Assembly: GCF_001836165.1 (NCBI RefSeq) | Contig: NZ_KV827647.1 | Coordinates: 1-37,669, forward strand | Reading direction: 5' to 3' | Source: Corynebacterium sp. HMSC036D02 | GTDB lineage: Bacteria > Actinomycetota > Actinomycetes > Mycobacteriales > Mycobacteriaceae | DNA length: 37,669 nucleotides | Part shown: one piece after another, positions 1 through 8,711 of the stretch | Position numbering within the stretch: position 1 is the stretch's first letter | Layout: each line of letters starts with the position of its first letter | The notes under the pieces: generated by a model | The model's input: only the letters and a program-made list of their open reading frames with translations | Databases searched by the model: none | What the model was told of the DNA's origin: nothing | Made by a program: the position numbers and the translations under genes

Positions 1-52
1 ATGTTCACAACTCCATTGGCAATAAGGGGAAAACGCCATGTAGAGGGTGCAA

Positions 53-80
53 AAGGCGTTTTTAGCTGTAAAAACGCCTT
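53..80. terminator. Perfect 11-bp hairpin downstream of TPM gene
   Basis: Arms 53-63 (AAGGCGTTTTT) and 70-80 (AAAAACGCCTT) pair perfectly around a 6-base loop. Read on the minus strand, the arm ends in a T-run, as in an intrinsic terminator, and it lies about 120 bases downstream of the minus-strand gene ending at 202. The flanking bases repeat related motifs (GCCTTTTGC twice between 91 and 111), so alternative pairings are possible. Function as a terminator is inferred. Confidence 0.55.
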
Positions 81-201
81 CTAGAGGATGCCTTTTGCTA
101 GGCGCCTTTTGCGAGATGCCTTATGGGGCCGCTCCAGTTATGAGATGCCGGGTGTGGGTCGCGGGCTTCGAGGCCTAGGCGCGGAAAGGGGAAGGGGGCG
201 G

Positions 202-2274
202 CTAGAAGGAGCCGCCGCGGAAGCCGCCTCCACCGCCGCCGCCCGAGAAGCCACCGCTGCCGAAGCCCCCGCCACCGGAGAAGCCACCGCCGAAACCGCC
301 ACCGAAGCCACCACCGCGGTGGCCGCTGGAGCCTCCGCCGAGAATCTGGCCGATAACCATGCCGGTCAGAATGTTGCCCGCGGCATCAGTGGCCTGGCGG
401 CGCTGCTCCTGGCGGCGATAAGCCTCCAGGTCTTGCTTCGCGCGGTTGAGCGACGTCTGCGCGGCAGAAGCCGCATCGCGGGAATAGTTGAGCGCAGCAC
501 GCAAGTCCTTAGACGCGGAGTTTTGGGCTTGGGCGAAGAGGCGGGTGGCATCGGCAAGAGCCACGCGCGCATCGGGGCCCACCACGCGACCACGCGAGGA
601 AAGCAAGTCCTCAGCTGCCTGGATGGCGGACTCGGCCGCAGCAATCTGCTGGCGGTAGAGCGCGATCTGGCGCTCGCGGGTGGCATTGGTCTCGCGGACA
701 GTATCGAGCTGCTCATCTAGCTTGCTATCGATAGCCGTCAGCGCTGTGTACTGTCCCAGCGGGTCTGCCTGGCCATGCTGGCGAGCCGTACTCAGCGCCT
801 CCCGGGCCTCCGCAAGCAGTGATTCCAGCGCGGACCAATCAGCAGGGGAGCCCTGAGCCTTACCGCGCTGCTCGAGGTGCTGTGCTTCAGCGATTTCTTC
901 CTCAACCTCATCGATGAGCGCAGGCAAGTTATCGCGCGCCGCCGTAATCGAGTTCTCCGCATTCTCCACTGCATTAAGCAGCCGGTCCGAGACCTCCAAG
1001 GCGTGCTCGGCATCGCGGATATAGCCCACCAAAGGACCCTGCTGCCCGGCCGGCTGGGACTGCAATTCCCGGCCGCGCGAAAGCAGTTTTTCTGCCTCGG
1101 TGAGTGAGACCTCCGCCATCTCCGGGTTATCCGCAATGGAGGACAGTACCTCCTCGGAATAAGAGCCGCTGAGAGTGGACAGCGTCGTGCGCGCCTGCGG
1201 CAGGCGCCCGCGCAAGTCCACCGTGCGCTGGGTCAATTCATCGAGCTTGGAGCCGGCGTTGATGAGCAAATCGCGCATCTTGGCAAAGTCGGCAGCCTGC
1301 TCATCCAGCGCATCATCGGCCTGCCCGCAGGAGGAGATAATCTCCACCAGCATCTGGCGGCGCTCCGCCGTCGATTCCGGAAGGTTGTCCTGCAGCTTCT
1401 GCTGCAACTGGAAAGCCTTCTGCAACGTCAGCGTGGAGTGGTTCATCGCGCGCGTGAACGGGCGGGTGCGCTCAGGGCCGAACTCAGCCACCGCAATATC
1501 CAGCTCCTCCTTGCCGCGGCGGATCGATTCATCCGTGGAGACCAATTCCTCTTGGGCCAGCTTCTCCAAAGTCGCCATATCCAAGCGGTCGAGCTGTGCG
1601 GTATTACCCGGCTCAATCTGGCGCGCGGATTCGAGCGTGGCCGCCGAGTCCTTCTTGGTCTTGCGCCGGCTCGCCACCGCGGCGCCACCGCCAGCCAGAG
1701 CCAGCGCACCCGCGCCACCAGCCAGCCACAAACCACCAGAACCATCGGAACCAGAAGAGCCGGATGAATCAGCCGCGCTAGAAGAGGAAGAAGAACCGGT
1801 TTCGGCAGCGTCGACAAGCGCGAGTGCGGAAGCGCCGAACTGGCGGCCGTCGGCAAGCTTGGCGTAGGCCGCCTCATACATCACATCCAGGCGCCCGCGC
1901 GGCCAGTCATTGCCCGTCTGCACGCCCACGGTGGAATCATCCACGCCCACCACATAGGCCGCAGAATTCGGGCCCTTAGACTTCACAATGCTGTCCGCAT
2001 AGCTCTCCGCACCCTCCGGCAGCGAGGACGCAAAGACCACGAAAATCACCACGTGGTTCTCCTGCTGCAGCGCGGCAATCTTGTCCTCCAACTCGGCCTT
2101 CTCCGAGTCCGAGAGCACCCCCGCCTCATCCGTCACCTTATCCGTGAGCGAGGCCGCCTCCGGCGCGGCAAGAATGAGATCCGCAGCCATGGCGGGGCTA
2201 GCAGTGGCCAACCCCAACACGAGAGCAGCAAGGGCGGCGCGACCAAAACGAGCAGCAGTAGTCATGCGCACCAC
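202..2274 (-). CDS. TPM-domain secreted/membrane protein with coiled coils and Gly-rich tail
   Basis: A 690-residue protein. The N-terminus has a signal peptide (about residues 1-30, ending SPAMA-A). A TPM domain (old name TPM_phosphatase/DUF477; about 35-160) follows, with the family-typical 'D.AGVLS..E...L' opening. A Ser-rich linker leads to one TM segment near 180-200 with a basic RRKTKK stop-transfer. Then come about 400 residues of Ala/Glu/Gln-rich helical coiled coil, and a C-terminal Gly/Phe/Ser low-complexity tail of GGGF repeats. Family members act at the envelope; the substrate is unknown. The minus-strand GGAAGG at 2284-2279 allows GTG starts at 2274 or 2271, with an ATG at 2265; the exact start is unsettled. 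It is divergent from the DUF218 gene, with only 35 bases between them, so their promoters must overlap. Confidence 0.85.
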   Translation of the reverse strand: MVRMTTAARFGRAALAALVLGLATASPAMAADLILAAPEAASLTDKVTDEAGVLSDSEKAELEDKIAALQQENHVVIFVVFASSLPEGAESYADSIVKSKGPNSAAYVVGVDDSTVGVQTGNDWPRGRLDVMYEAAYAKLADGRQFGASALALVDAAETGSSSSSSAADSSGSSGSDGSGGLWLAGGAGALALAGGGAAVASRRKTKKDSAATLESARQIEPGNTAQLDRLDMATLEKLAQEELVSTDESIRRGKEELDIAVAEFGPERTRPFTRAMNHSTLTLQKAFQLQQKLQDNLPESTAERRQMLVEIISSCGQADDALDEQAADFAKMRDLLINAGSKLDELTQRTVDLRGRLPQARTTLSTLSGSYSEEVLSSIADNPEMAEVSLTEAEKLLSRGRELQSQPAGQQGPLVGYIRDAEHALEVSDRLLNAVENAENSITAARDNLPALIDEVEEEIAEAQHLEQRGKAQGSPADWSALESLLAEAREALSTARQHGQADPLGQYTALTAIDSKLDEQLDTVRETNATRERQIALYRQQIAAAESAIQAAEDLLSSRGRVVGPDARVALADATRLFAQAQNSASKDLRAALNYSRDAASAAQTSLNRAKQDLEAYRRQEQRRQATDAAGNILTGMVIGQILGGGSSGHRGGGFGGGFGGGFSGGGGFGSGGFSGGGGGGGFRGGSF

Positions 2275-2294
2275 GATACCTTCCCACTCAGCGC

Positions 2295-2300
2295 TAGAGT
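2295..2300 (+). promoter_or_regulatory. -10 box (TAGAGT) for a leaderless DUF218 mRNA
   Basis: TAGAGT lies 9 bases before the GTG at 2310 and no Shine-Dalgarno fits there, so transcription probably starts at or next to the start codon. Leaderless mRNAs are common in Corynebacterium. No good -35 box is visible. Confidence 0.45.
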
Positions 2301-2309
2301 GGTCAAGCA

Positions 2310-2894
2310 GTGAAGTACGTTATTGTCCTGGGTGCTGCGCAATACGACGGGCGCCCCTCCCGCATCCTTCGCGGCCGCGTGCGCTTTGCCGCCGAGTACG
2401 CCGCCGCGCACGACCTGCCCATCATCACCGTCGGCGGGAAGCTGCCCGGCGATAGGTTCACCGAAGCCGGGGTGGCTAAGCGCATGCTTGACGACGCACC
2501 CCTCAACGTCACCGCCCTCGAAGAAGGCCTCGACACCCGCAGCGAACTGGTCGCTGCGCGCGAAAAGCTCGGCGTAACTGAGGCTGTCATCATCACCGAC
2601 CCGCTCCACCGCCTGCGCACCTTCCTCATCGCCCGCCAAGAAGGAGTCACCGCGACCGTTATGGGCACGCCCTATTATCCTTCCCCGCGTTTCTCCATCC
2701 CGTGGTGGCGCTACCTGGCCCACGAGACCGGCGGCCTGGCCTACCTGGGCCTGCGCACCCTGCTAGGGGAGAAGCGCACCGAAGGCGTGCGCGCGGCCTT
2801 CTACCGCATCGAGCGCCTCATCCGCCCCAACCAGGCCCTGCGCCACCGCGTCATTGGCGCGAGGCAGACCCAGGATGGCCAGGACTCCGCCTAA
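2310..2894 (+). CDS. DUF218/YdcF-family protein
   Basis: A 194-residue protein of the DUF218 (YdcF/SanA-like) fold. Visible hallmarks are the opening hydrophobic strand followed by GAAQYDGRPS (family pattern GA...G.PS..L..R), 'IITVGG', 'E..LDTRSE' and 'VIITDPLHRLRT', which matches the family's 'vTs.yH..Ra' motif. Members are often linked to envelope or peptidoglycan metabolism and may bind nucleotide-like cofactors; the reaction is not established. The GTG start follows a -10 box directly. The stop lies 11 bases before the favoured dgt start, so the two genes probably form an operon. Confidence 0.85.
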   Translation: MKYVIVLGAAQYDGRPSRILRGRVRFAAEYAAAHDLPIITVGGKLPGDRFTEAGVAKRMLDDAPLNVTALEEGLDTRSELVAAREKLGVTEAVIITDPLHRLRTFLIARQEGVTATVMGTPYYPSPRFSIPWWRYLAHETGGLAYLGLRTLLGEKRTEGVRAAFYRIERLIRPNQALRHRVIGARQTQDGQDSA

Positions 2895-2905
2895 GCTTGA
2901 ACACC

Positions 2906-4180
2906 GTGAGCTATTCCTATCGTGCAGAAGACGTCGCCCGCCTTGCCTCCGAGACTCCCAAAGGCTCGGCCTTGCTCAAAAGCGAGGAACACCGCGGCGC
3001 CTTCTCCCGGGACCGCGCCCGCGTCCTGCACTCCGCGGCCCTGCGCCGCCTGGCGGATAAGACCCAAGTGGTGGGCCCGCGCGATGGCGATACCCCGCGC
3101 ACCCGGCTGACACACTCCCTGGAGGTCAGCCAGATTGCCCGCAGCATCGGCGCGGGCTTAGGGCTGGACCCGGACCTGTGCGATATGGCTGGTCTGACGC
3201 ATGACATTGGCCACCCGCCCTACGGCCACAACGGCGAGAACGCGCTTAACGAGGTGGCCCTCGGCGGCTTCGAGGGCAATGCCCAGACCTTGCGCATCCT
3301 GACCAAGCTGGAGCCCAAGGTAGTGCTGGATTCTCCGGCGGGCCCGCGCAGCTATGGCCTCAACCTCACCCGCGCCTCACTCGATGCCGCCTGCAAATAC
3401 CCCTGGACCAAGACCAACCCGGATGGCACGACCAACCGCAAATACGGCGCCTACGACGAAGACGCGGACGCGCTGGAGTGGCTGCGCCAAGGCCACCCAG
3501 ACCAGCGCAAGTCCATGGAAGCTCAGGTCATGGACTGGTCGGATGATATCGCTTATTCCGTCCACGACGTCGAAGACGGCATCATCTCCCGCCGCATCTC
3601 TTTGAACGTGCTCTGGGACCTGGTGGAGCTGGCCAACCTCGCGGACAAGGGCGCAAAAGCCTTCGGCGGTAATGCCGATGAGCTCCTCGAGGCAGCCGAC
3701 CGCCTGCGCCAGCTCGATGTCATCAACGCCATCGGCAATTTCGATTACTCCCTGCGCTCTTATGCCAACTTAAAGAAGATGACCTCGGAGCTCGTCGGCC
3801 GCTACGTGGGCGCTACCGTTTCCGCCACGCTCGCGGCTAACGACGGCCCCCTCGGCCGCATGCACGGCGACCTCGCCGTCCCACCGGGTGCCGTGGCGGA
3901 GGTAACGCTGCTCAAGACCATCGCCGTTCTCTACGTCATGGATGAGCCCGCCCACCTGTCCCGCCAGGACCGCCAGCGCGAGCGTATCTACCGCGTCTAC
4001 GACTACCTGGTGGCCGGCGCGCCCGGCTCGCTGGACGCCACCTTCGCTCTGTGGTGGAAGCAAGCCGATACCGATCTGGAGCGTGACCGCGCCATCATCG
4101 ACCAGATTGCTTCCATGACCGAATCCCGCCTGGAGCGCCTGGCGCAGCGCAGTGCCGACCTCTTCGGCTTCCTCAGCTAG
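2906..4180 (+). CDS. dgt: Deoxyguanosinetriphosphate triphosphohydrolase-like protein (HD domain)
   Basis: An HD-superfamily dNTPase of about 424 residues. It carries the expected metal-binding residues: H in 'RLTHSLEVSQIARSIG', HD in 'GLTHDIGHPPYGHNGE' and a distal D in 'MDWSDDIAYSVHDVEDG'. These are the signature of type-2 dGTPase-like proteins, which hydrolyse dNTPs to deoxynucleoside plus triphosphate. Length is normal. The open frame extends upstream, but the overlap with the preceding gene makes those starts unlikely; TTG 2897 and GTG 2906 are the realistic choices, both with poor ribosome-binding sites. dgt followed by dnaG a few genes on is a familiar actinobacterial arrangement. Substrate specificity cannot be read from sequence. 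Confidence 0.93.
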   Translation: MSYSYRAEDVARLASETPKGSALLKSEEHRGAFSRDRARVLHSAALRRLADKTQVVGPRDGDTPRTRLTHSLEVSQIARSIGAGLGLDPDLCDMAGLTHDIGHPPYGHNGENALNEVALGGFEGNAQTLRILTKLEPKVVLDSPAGPRSYGLNLTRASLDAACKYPWTKTNPDGTTNRKYGAYDEDADALEWLRQGHPDQRKSMEAQVMDWSDDIAYSVHDVEDGIISRRISLNVLWDLVELANLADKGAKAFGGNADELLEAADRLRQLDVINAIGNFDYSLRSYANLKKMTSELVGRYVGATVSATLAANDGPLGRMHGDLAVPPGAVAEVTLLKTIAVLYVMDEPAHLSRQDRQRERIYRVYDYLVAGAPGSLDATFALWWKQADTDLERDRAIIDQIASMTESRLERLAQRSADLFGFLS

Positions 4181-4274
4181 TCGGCAACTAGTCAGCAGCA
4201 CACCAGCACCAAGCCCAGTAGCACCGTGCCCCACACAACGGCACAGCATCCCAAGAGACGCCTGTCACCTGATA

Positions 4275-4290
4275 GTTGAACACCGTTCAC
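4275..4290. promoter_or_regulatory. Candidate operator upstream of metallophosphoesterase
   Basis: TGAAC-ACC-GTTCA, a short inverted repeat, lies in the promoter region about 140 bases before the phosphoesterase start. GTTCAC-type half-sites occur in phosphate-regulon binding sites of Corynebacterium, which would suit a phosphatase, but the match is short. This is a suggestion only. Confidence 0.2.
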
Positions 4291-4424
4291 TTGGGTGTTA
4301 CATAGCTGACAACTCTTCTTAAAACCGGCCACCTAACCTCAGGCAGGTCCGCGTGCCGCCAGGCCCCCTTATTGCCTGCCCACAGCGGAAGTCTCTTCAT
4401 TTTGCTTACTGTCAAGGAATTTTT

Positions 4425-7400
4425 GTGTCTCAGAAAAAGCTGCATAAAGCCGCGCTCATTGCCTCTATCAGCCTCGTTGGCTCCAGCCTCGTCTCTCCCG
4501 CACTCGCCTCTGCCCAAGACCTGCCTCAGGCAGACATCCTGGATCTTTCCTTTGAGAACGGTGTCATCAGCAACTCCGCATCCGATGCCGAGCCGCTGAA
4601 GATCGGCGAGCCCACCGTGGAGCAAGACAGCGTGCTTGAGCGCCCCGTGGCCCACTTCGATGGCCGCAAGGATGCCGTCGGCTTCGACATCGGGGATAAG
4701 TTTGACCAGATCAAGGACGGCTTCACCGTCGAGTGCGTTTTCCGCTATGACGGGGACTTCGACGGCAACGAAAAGAGCCTCTGCGCCAACAAGGAAGCCG
4801 GTGGCTGGGCCATGGTCATCTACGGCGACCAGCTCACCTTTACCGTCAACGGCAGCGATGGCTACAAGAAAGCCCAGCAGCAGGTGGATCCGGGCCAGTG
4901 GTACCACGCGGTCGGCGTCTATGACGGAAACAAGAGCGAGCTCTACGTCAACGGCGCCAAGGTGGCTGAGAACACCGAGATCAACGGCGAGGTGACCAAG
5001 CCCAAGTCCAATTCCACCGCCGTGATGATCGGCGCGGATTCCGGCCGGGATAACGCCGCCCAGTTCTACTCCGATGCCGTGGTCAGCGAGGCCCGCATCT
5101 TCTCCGATCCGCTGGGCGAAGATGAGATTTCCGCCCTCTACGAGGACTCCAACCTGAGCACCGATAAGAAGGCGGAGATCACCGGCTCCACCCCGAGCGC
5201 GGGTCAGCACCTGACGGGCCCGGTGACTTTCGACGTCCAGTTCAACAACGATGCCCTCATCTCCCGCGAGCTCACCTACACCCTGGACGGCGAGGACATC
5301 GAGCTGGGGCAAGAAATCGGAGCTGGCCTCAAGGAAGGAAACCACTCCATCCAGGCCGAGGGCCGCGATGTCTTTGGCAACCCCATCTCCCAAACCATCG
5401 ATTTCACCTCCGGCAACCTCCCGGGGGCCGCTGGCACCGACTCCACGCCGAGCGGCGAGGGCATCACGATCTCCGCTCGCGCCGATAACCCGAGCGGTGG
5501 GGACGTGGAGACCACTTTCACTGAAGCCGATGTGGCTGTAGCGGAGAAGGGCTTCCAAGGCACCTTCACGGATATCCCGGAGAGCCTGGACTTTAAGTAT
5601 GAAGACGGCGAGGACTTCGACAAGGCCCTCAACCCGGACAACGAGGATGCTCAGGAGACCAGCTCCACGGAGCACATGCCTTTCCAGCGCTTTGACCTGA
5701 AGCTCAAGGACGCTGAGAAGAAGGCCCACGACATCGCCTGGTCCGGCACCGTGGACCCCAAGCGCTCGGTGCGCCTCATGGCTTGGAACACCACAACCAA
5801 TAGCTGGGAGAAGTTGGCAGAAACCCGCGGCGCAGCCGACGCTCAAGTAAGCCTTAGCGCGCAAGCCAACCAAGATTTCGTCGACGGTGACACCATCCAC
5901 ACCATGCTGGTGGGCTACGACGTCTTTGCCGATGACCTCAACGAGCCCGTCAACGAGCAGTTCGCCGACACCAGCGACTATGACTTTTCCATCGCCCACC
6001 ACACCGATACCCAGTACCTCTCCGAAGGCGCGGTAGAAAAGGCCACCGCCGAGGAGCGCAAGAAGTGGGAAGAAAGCTACACCGCGGCCACCCAATGGAT
6101 TGCCGATAACGCCGACGAGCGCAAGATCGCCTACTCCGCACACACCGGTGACATCATTGAGAACTGGATTGGCAAGGACAATGACCGCCCCAATGCCAAG
6201 AAGGAATTCGAGGTAGCCTCCAACGCCCAGAAGATTTTGGAGGACGCCGGCGTGGTCAACGGCGTGCTGCCGGGCAACCACGATAACCAAAGCGGCGCGG
6301 ATGTCGGTGCCGGCAACCTCTACAACGAGTACTTTGGTCCGGAACGCTACGAGGCTCAGCAGGGTAAGGGTAAGTGGGCTGAGCAGGATGCCTCCTACCA
6401 CCCCTATGCTGAGGGCGATAACGACAACCACTATGACCTGTTTTCCACCAACGGCATGGACTTCATCGCCCTGCACCTGGGCTATGACGTCACTGAGGAG
6501 GAAGCCGCGTGGGCGGATAAGGTGCTCAAGCAGTACTCCGACCGCAACGCCATCTTGCTGACCCACGCCTACCTCAAGCCTTCCGCTAGCCCGGATGGTC
6601 GCGGCTCGGACTTCTCCCACGACGGCGTGATGGTTTATGAGAACGTCATCCAGAAAAACCCCAACGTGGCCCTGGTCCTGGCCGGCCACGAGCACGGCGT
6701 GTCCATCGTCAGCCGCAAGGACGTCGGTCACACCAACAACCACGTGGTGGAGCTTCTCGCGGACTACCAGTTCTACGAGGTCGGCTCCGATGAGCTGGGT
6801 CTGACGGAGATCGGCGACTATGATGGCGACACCGGCTTGCGCTTTGGCTCCAGCTACCTGCGCCTCCTGCAATTCGATCTGCAGAATTCAGAGATGATCG
6901 TGGATACGTATTCGCCGCTTCTCGACGACCACAATGCCACCGAGTACGACGACCGCCAGCGCTACAACGGCCACGAGGACGAGTTCCGTATTCCGATCCA
7001 ATTCCAGACCCGCAAGACCAGCTTTGCGACGAACTCCATGCTCGCCTTGACCGATACCGGCAAGGAGATTGGCACAGATACCGCCAAGTCCGGTTGGCCT
7101 GCCAGCGTGACCTACAAGGACGTCAAGGCTGGCGAAGCCTATGGCTGGTACGCCACCTCCGCGGATGCTTCTTCCAAGGAGGGCACCAAGCCTGGCATCG
7201 TGCGCCAGTTCGGCGTCTTCACCGCGCAGGAGCAGGAAAAGGAGAAGGATAACAAAGCCCCTGAGCTCACCGTCCCCAGCGACAAGCTCACCATCACCAA
7301 GGGCGCTGAAGCCAACCTGCTTGAGGGCGTGACCGCCAAGGACGATAAGGACGGTGACCTCACCGACAAGGTGAAGGTCGTGGGCAACATCGACACCGCC

Positions 7401-7724
7401 AAGCCGGGCGTGTACTCCGTCACCTACGCCGTCACGGACTCCGCCGGCAACCAGGCTTTGGCCTCCCGCGTCGTGGAAGTCACCGCCGGCAACCAGGGCG
7501 ACAACACCGGCTCCAGCAGCGACAGCAGCAGCAGCAGCTCTAACCACGACGGCTCCAGTGGCTCGAGCGACCACTCGAGCAACAGCTCGAGCCGCGGAAG
7601 CGTCCTCCCCGCCATCCTCGGCGCCCTCTTCGGTGCCGCAGGCGCCACCGCGGTCATCGCCGGTCTGTTGAACTACCTCGCCCCGGAGGTCCGCGACACC
7701 ATCAAGCGCGCCCTCGGCCTCTAA
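4425..7724 (+). CDS. Cell-surface multidomain metallophosphoesterase (LamG + calcineurin-like + Ig-like)
   Basis: From the GTG at 4425 (AAGGA at 4414-4418, good spacing) the protein has 1099 residues. Order: a signal peptide (about 1-29, ending ALASA-QD); a concanavalin A/LamG-like domain (about 30-250); an Ig-like region; a calcineurin-like phosphoesterase domain (about 515-800) with metal motifs HHTDTQY, HTGDIIEN, LPGNHDNQ, THAYLK and LAGHEHG; a DUF5011-type Ig-like repeat (about 945-1020); a Ser/Asp/Gly-rich spacer; and a C-terminal TM helix (about 1058-1080) followed by charged residues. It is therefore exported and membrane-tethered, reaching through the cell wall. Likely roles are phosphate scavenging or nucleotide/phosphodiester hydrolysis outside the cell. 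The frame is open from 4353, but without a signal peptide start there. It stands alone as a transcription unit. Confidence 0.9.
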   Translation: MSQKKLHKAALIASISLVGSSLVSPALASAQDLPQADILDLSFENGVISNSASDAEPLKIGEPTVEQDSVLERPVAHFDGRKDAVGFDIGDKFDQIKDGFTVECVFRYDGDFDGNEKSLCANKEAGGWAMVIYGDQLTFTVNGSDGYKKAQQQVDPGQWYHAVGVYDGNKSELYVNGAKVAENTEINGEVTKPKSNSTAVMIGADSGRDNAAQFYSDAVVSEARIFSDPLGEDEISALYEDSNLSTDKKAEITGSTPSAGQHLTGPVTFDVQFNNDALISRELTYTLDGEDIELGQEIGAGLKEGNHSIQAEGRDVFGNPISQTIDFTSGNLPGAAGTDSTPSGEGITISARADNPSGGDVETTFTEADVAVAEKGFQGTFTDIPESLDFKYEDGEDFDKALNPDNEDAQETSSTEHMPFQRFDLKLKDAEKKAHDIAWSGTVDPKRSVRLMAWNTTTNSWEKLAETRGAADAQVSLSAQANQDFVDGDTIHTMLVGYDVFADDLNEPVNEQFADTSDYDFSIAHHTDTQYLSEGAVEKATAEERKKWEESYTAATQWIADNADERKIAYSAHTGDIIENWIGKDNDRPNAKKEFEVASNAQKILEDAGVVNGVLPGNHDNQSGADVGAGNLYNEYFGPERYEAQQGKGKWAEQDASYHPYAEGDNDNHYDLFSTNGMDFIALHLGYDVTEEEAAWADKVLKQYSDRNAILLTHAYLKPSASPDGRGSDFSHDGVMVYENVIQKNPNVALVLAGHEHGVSIVSRKDVGHTNNHVVELLADYQFYEVGSDELGLTEIGDYDGDTGLRFGSSYLRLLQFDLQNSEMIVDTYSPLLDDHNATEYDDRQRYNGHEDEFRIPIQFQTRKTSFATNSMLALTDTGKEIGTDTAKSGWPASVTYKDVKAGEAYGWYATSADASSKEGTKPGIVRQFGVFTAQEQEKEKDNKAPELTVPSDKLTITKGAEANLLEGVTAKDDKDGDLTDKVKVVGNIDTAKPGVYSVTYAVTDSAGNQALASRVVEVTAGNQGDNTGSSSDSSSSSSNHDGSSGSSDHSSNSSSRGSVLPAILGALFGAAGATAVIAGLLNYLAPEVRDTIKRALGL

Positions 7725-7790
7725 GCCCCCAGCAGGCCACCACGCGCCTGGCCGCCACCGCGGTCAGGTCACCCCCTCACGAGCAGCTCA

Positions 7791-8024
7791 CTAGCGCACG
7801 AGCGCGACACCCTGGTCCTTCAGCACCATGCTGATAGGGGCCAGGTCTTCTTCCACCAGGTCGAAGTCCGCGGCGATGATCGCCACGATGTGCTGCTCGC
7901 GGAGGAAATCCGCTAGTGCATCAAGGTTGCGCGGCGCGCCGGAGGTGCAACCGCGCAGGCGCCCGAGCGCACCATAGAAGTCCTCGCGCGTGCGGATGGG
8001 TTCAGTAATGAGAATGCGTTGCAT
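7791..8024 (-). CDS. Barstar-like RNase inhibitor
   Basis: A 77-residue protein resembling the barstar family. The central 'GAPRNLDALADFL' matches the barstar 'YGxNLDALWDxL' helix that plugs the RNase active site, and both acidic residues are kept (D35, D39). It begins 3 bases after the stop of the guanyl-specific RNase gene on the same strand, so the two are co-transcribed and form an RNase-inhibitor pair. It is slightly shorter than classical barstar (about 90) and the C-terminal part is divergent. The inhibitor would protect the cytoplasm before the RNase is exported. Confidence 0.8.
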   Translation of the reverse strand: MQRILITEPIRTREDFYGALGRLRGCTSGAPRNLDALADFLREQHIVAIIAADFDLVEEDLAPISMVLKDQGVALVR

Positions 8025-8027
8025 GCC

Positions 8028-8555
8028 TTAGTCCTCCGCGTCCGGGATACTGCAGAAGCTTTCGTAGTGGTCATCGGTGTAGTACCAGACATCCGGGTCG
8101 GTCTCACTGCCGCCGCCGGTAACAATGCGCTTGGCCCCGCGGTGCCCAATCCCCGGAGTTTCCACGGTGTATTCGCGGTAGTAGTTCTTCGCCTGCTGCG
8201 GCAGTACGCCCTCATAGTTTCCGAAACGCACGTTGTCATTATCCGGATAGTCATAGGGCCCGCCGGCCAGGATGTCCTCGGTGGTCTCGTGGGCCTCCTC
8301 CGGTAGGGAATCCAAAGCGCACGTGGGCAGGCCTGACTCGCCCTGCTTTGCGGCGTCCCCCTCACCCCCACCAGCGGCAGAGGATGCACCCGCCGCAGTG
8401 GAGGCACCAGCAGCAGCGGAAGACGGCGCTGCCTTCTGGTCCGCACCATCGCTTGAGCTACCAAGGTCAATGCCGAAGTAGCCCGCGACGAGGACCAGAA
8501 CCGCGCCACCGATGAGGGCCGGCAGCGACTTTTTGGAGGGGGAGGATTGGGACAT
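8028..8555 (-). CDS. Guanyl-specific ribonuclease (RNase Sa/N1-T1 family), membrane-anchored or secreted
   Basis: A 175-residue protein from ATG 8555; the frame is open to 8621, but the extra residues look non-coding. An N-terminal hydrophobic helix (about 11-30) serves as signal peptide or anchor. An Ala/Ser/Gly-rich spacer (about 32-75) leads to an RNase domain of about 95 residues containing the RNase Sa landmarks 'EGVLP', 'YYREYTVETPG', 'RGAKRIVTGG' and 'YYTDDHYESF'. Catalytic residues by alignment to RNase Sa are E128, R143 and H163. C79 and C168 flank the domain like the RNase Sa disulfide. The enzyme would cleave RNA 3' of G outside the membrane. A barstar-like gene follows immediately. 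Confidence 0.9.
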   Translation of the reverse strand: MSQSSPSKKSLPALIGGAVLVLVAGYFGIDLGSSSDGADQKAAPSSAAAGASTAAGASSAAGGGEGDAAKQGESGLPTCALDSLPEEAHETTEDILAGGPYDYPDNDNVRFGNYEGVLPQQAKNYYREYTVETPGIGHRGAKRIVTGGGSETDPDVWYYTDDHYESFCSIPDAED

Positions 8556-8575
8556 GGCCCCATCATTGCAGCTAT

Positions 8576-8610
8576 AAGGCCTGAAACAGAAATCCATACC
8601 AGGCCTTTTT
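8576..8610 (+). terminator. Hairpin with T-run upstream of dnaG
   Basis: Arms AAGGCCTG (8576-8583) and CAGGCCTT (8600-8607) are followed by T residues through 8610. On the plus strand this has the form of an intrinsic terminator and could insulate dnaG from read-through. It also lies just upstream of the RNase start on the other strand. Confidence 0.45.
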
Positions 8611-8699
8611 CCAATCCCCACCGAAGGGTCTTTGCGGATGTGGGACTAGGCGGCCTGGCCCCACCCAGCCGTGGGTACCTGTGTGTCCTACAGGCGGGG

Positions 8700-8705
8700 T
8701 AGTCT
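8700..8705 (+). promoter_or_regulatory. -10 box (TAGTCT) for leaderless dnaG mRNA
   Basis: TAGTCT ends 6 bases before the dnaG ATG at 8712, placing the predicted transcription start at the ATG itself. No Shine-Dalgarno is present there, which supports a leaderless transcript. The -35 region is not conserved. Confidence 0.5.
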
Positions 8706-8711
8706 GTACGC

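Noticed and set aside
4287..6872. 861-codon minus-strand open frame antisense to the phosphoesterase
   Set aside because: It mirrors a high-G+C real gene; its Val/Gly/Leu-rich low-complexity composition is typical of an antisense shadow, and no start signal or domain is seen.
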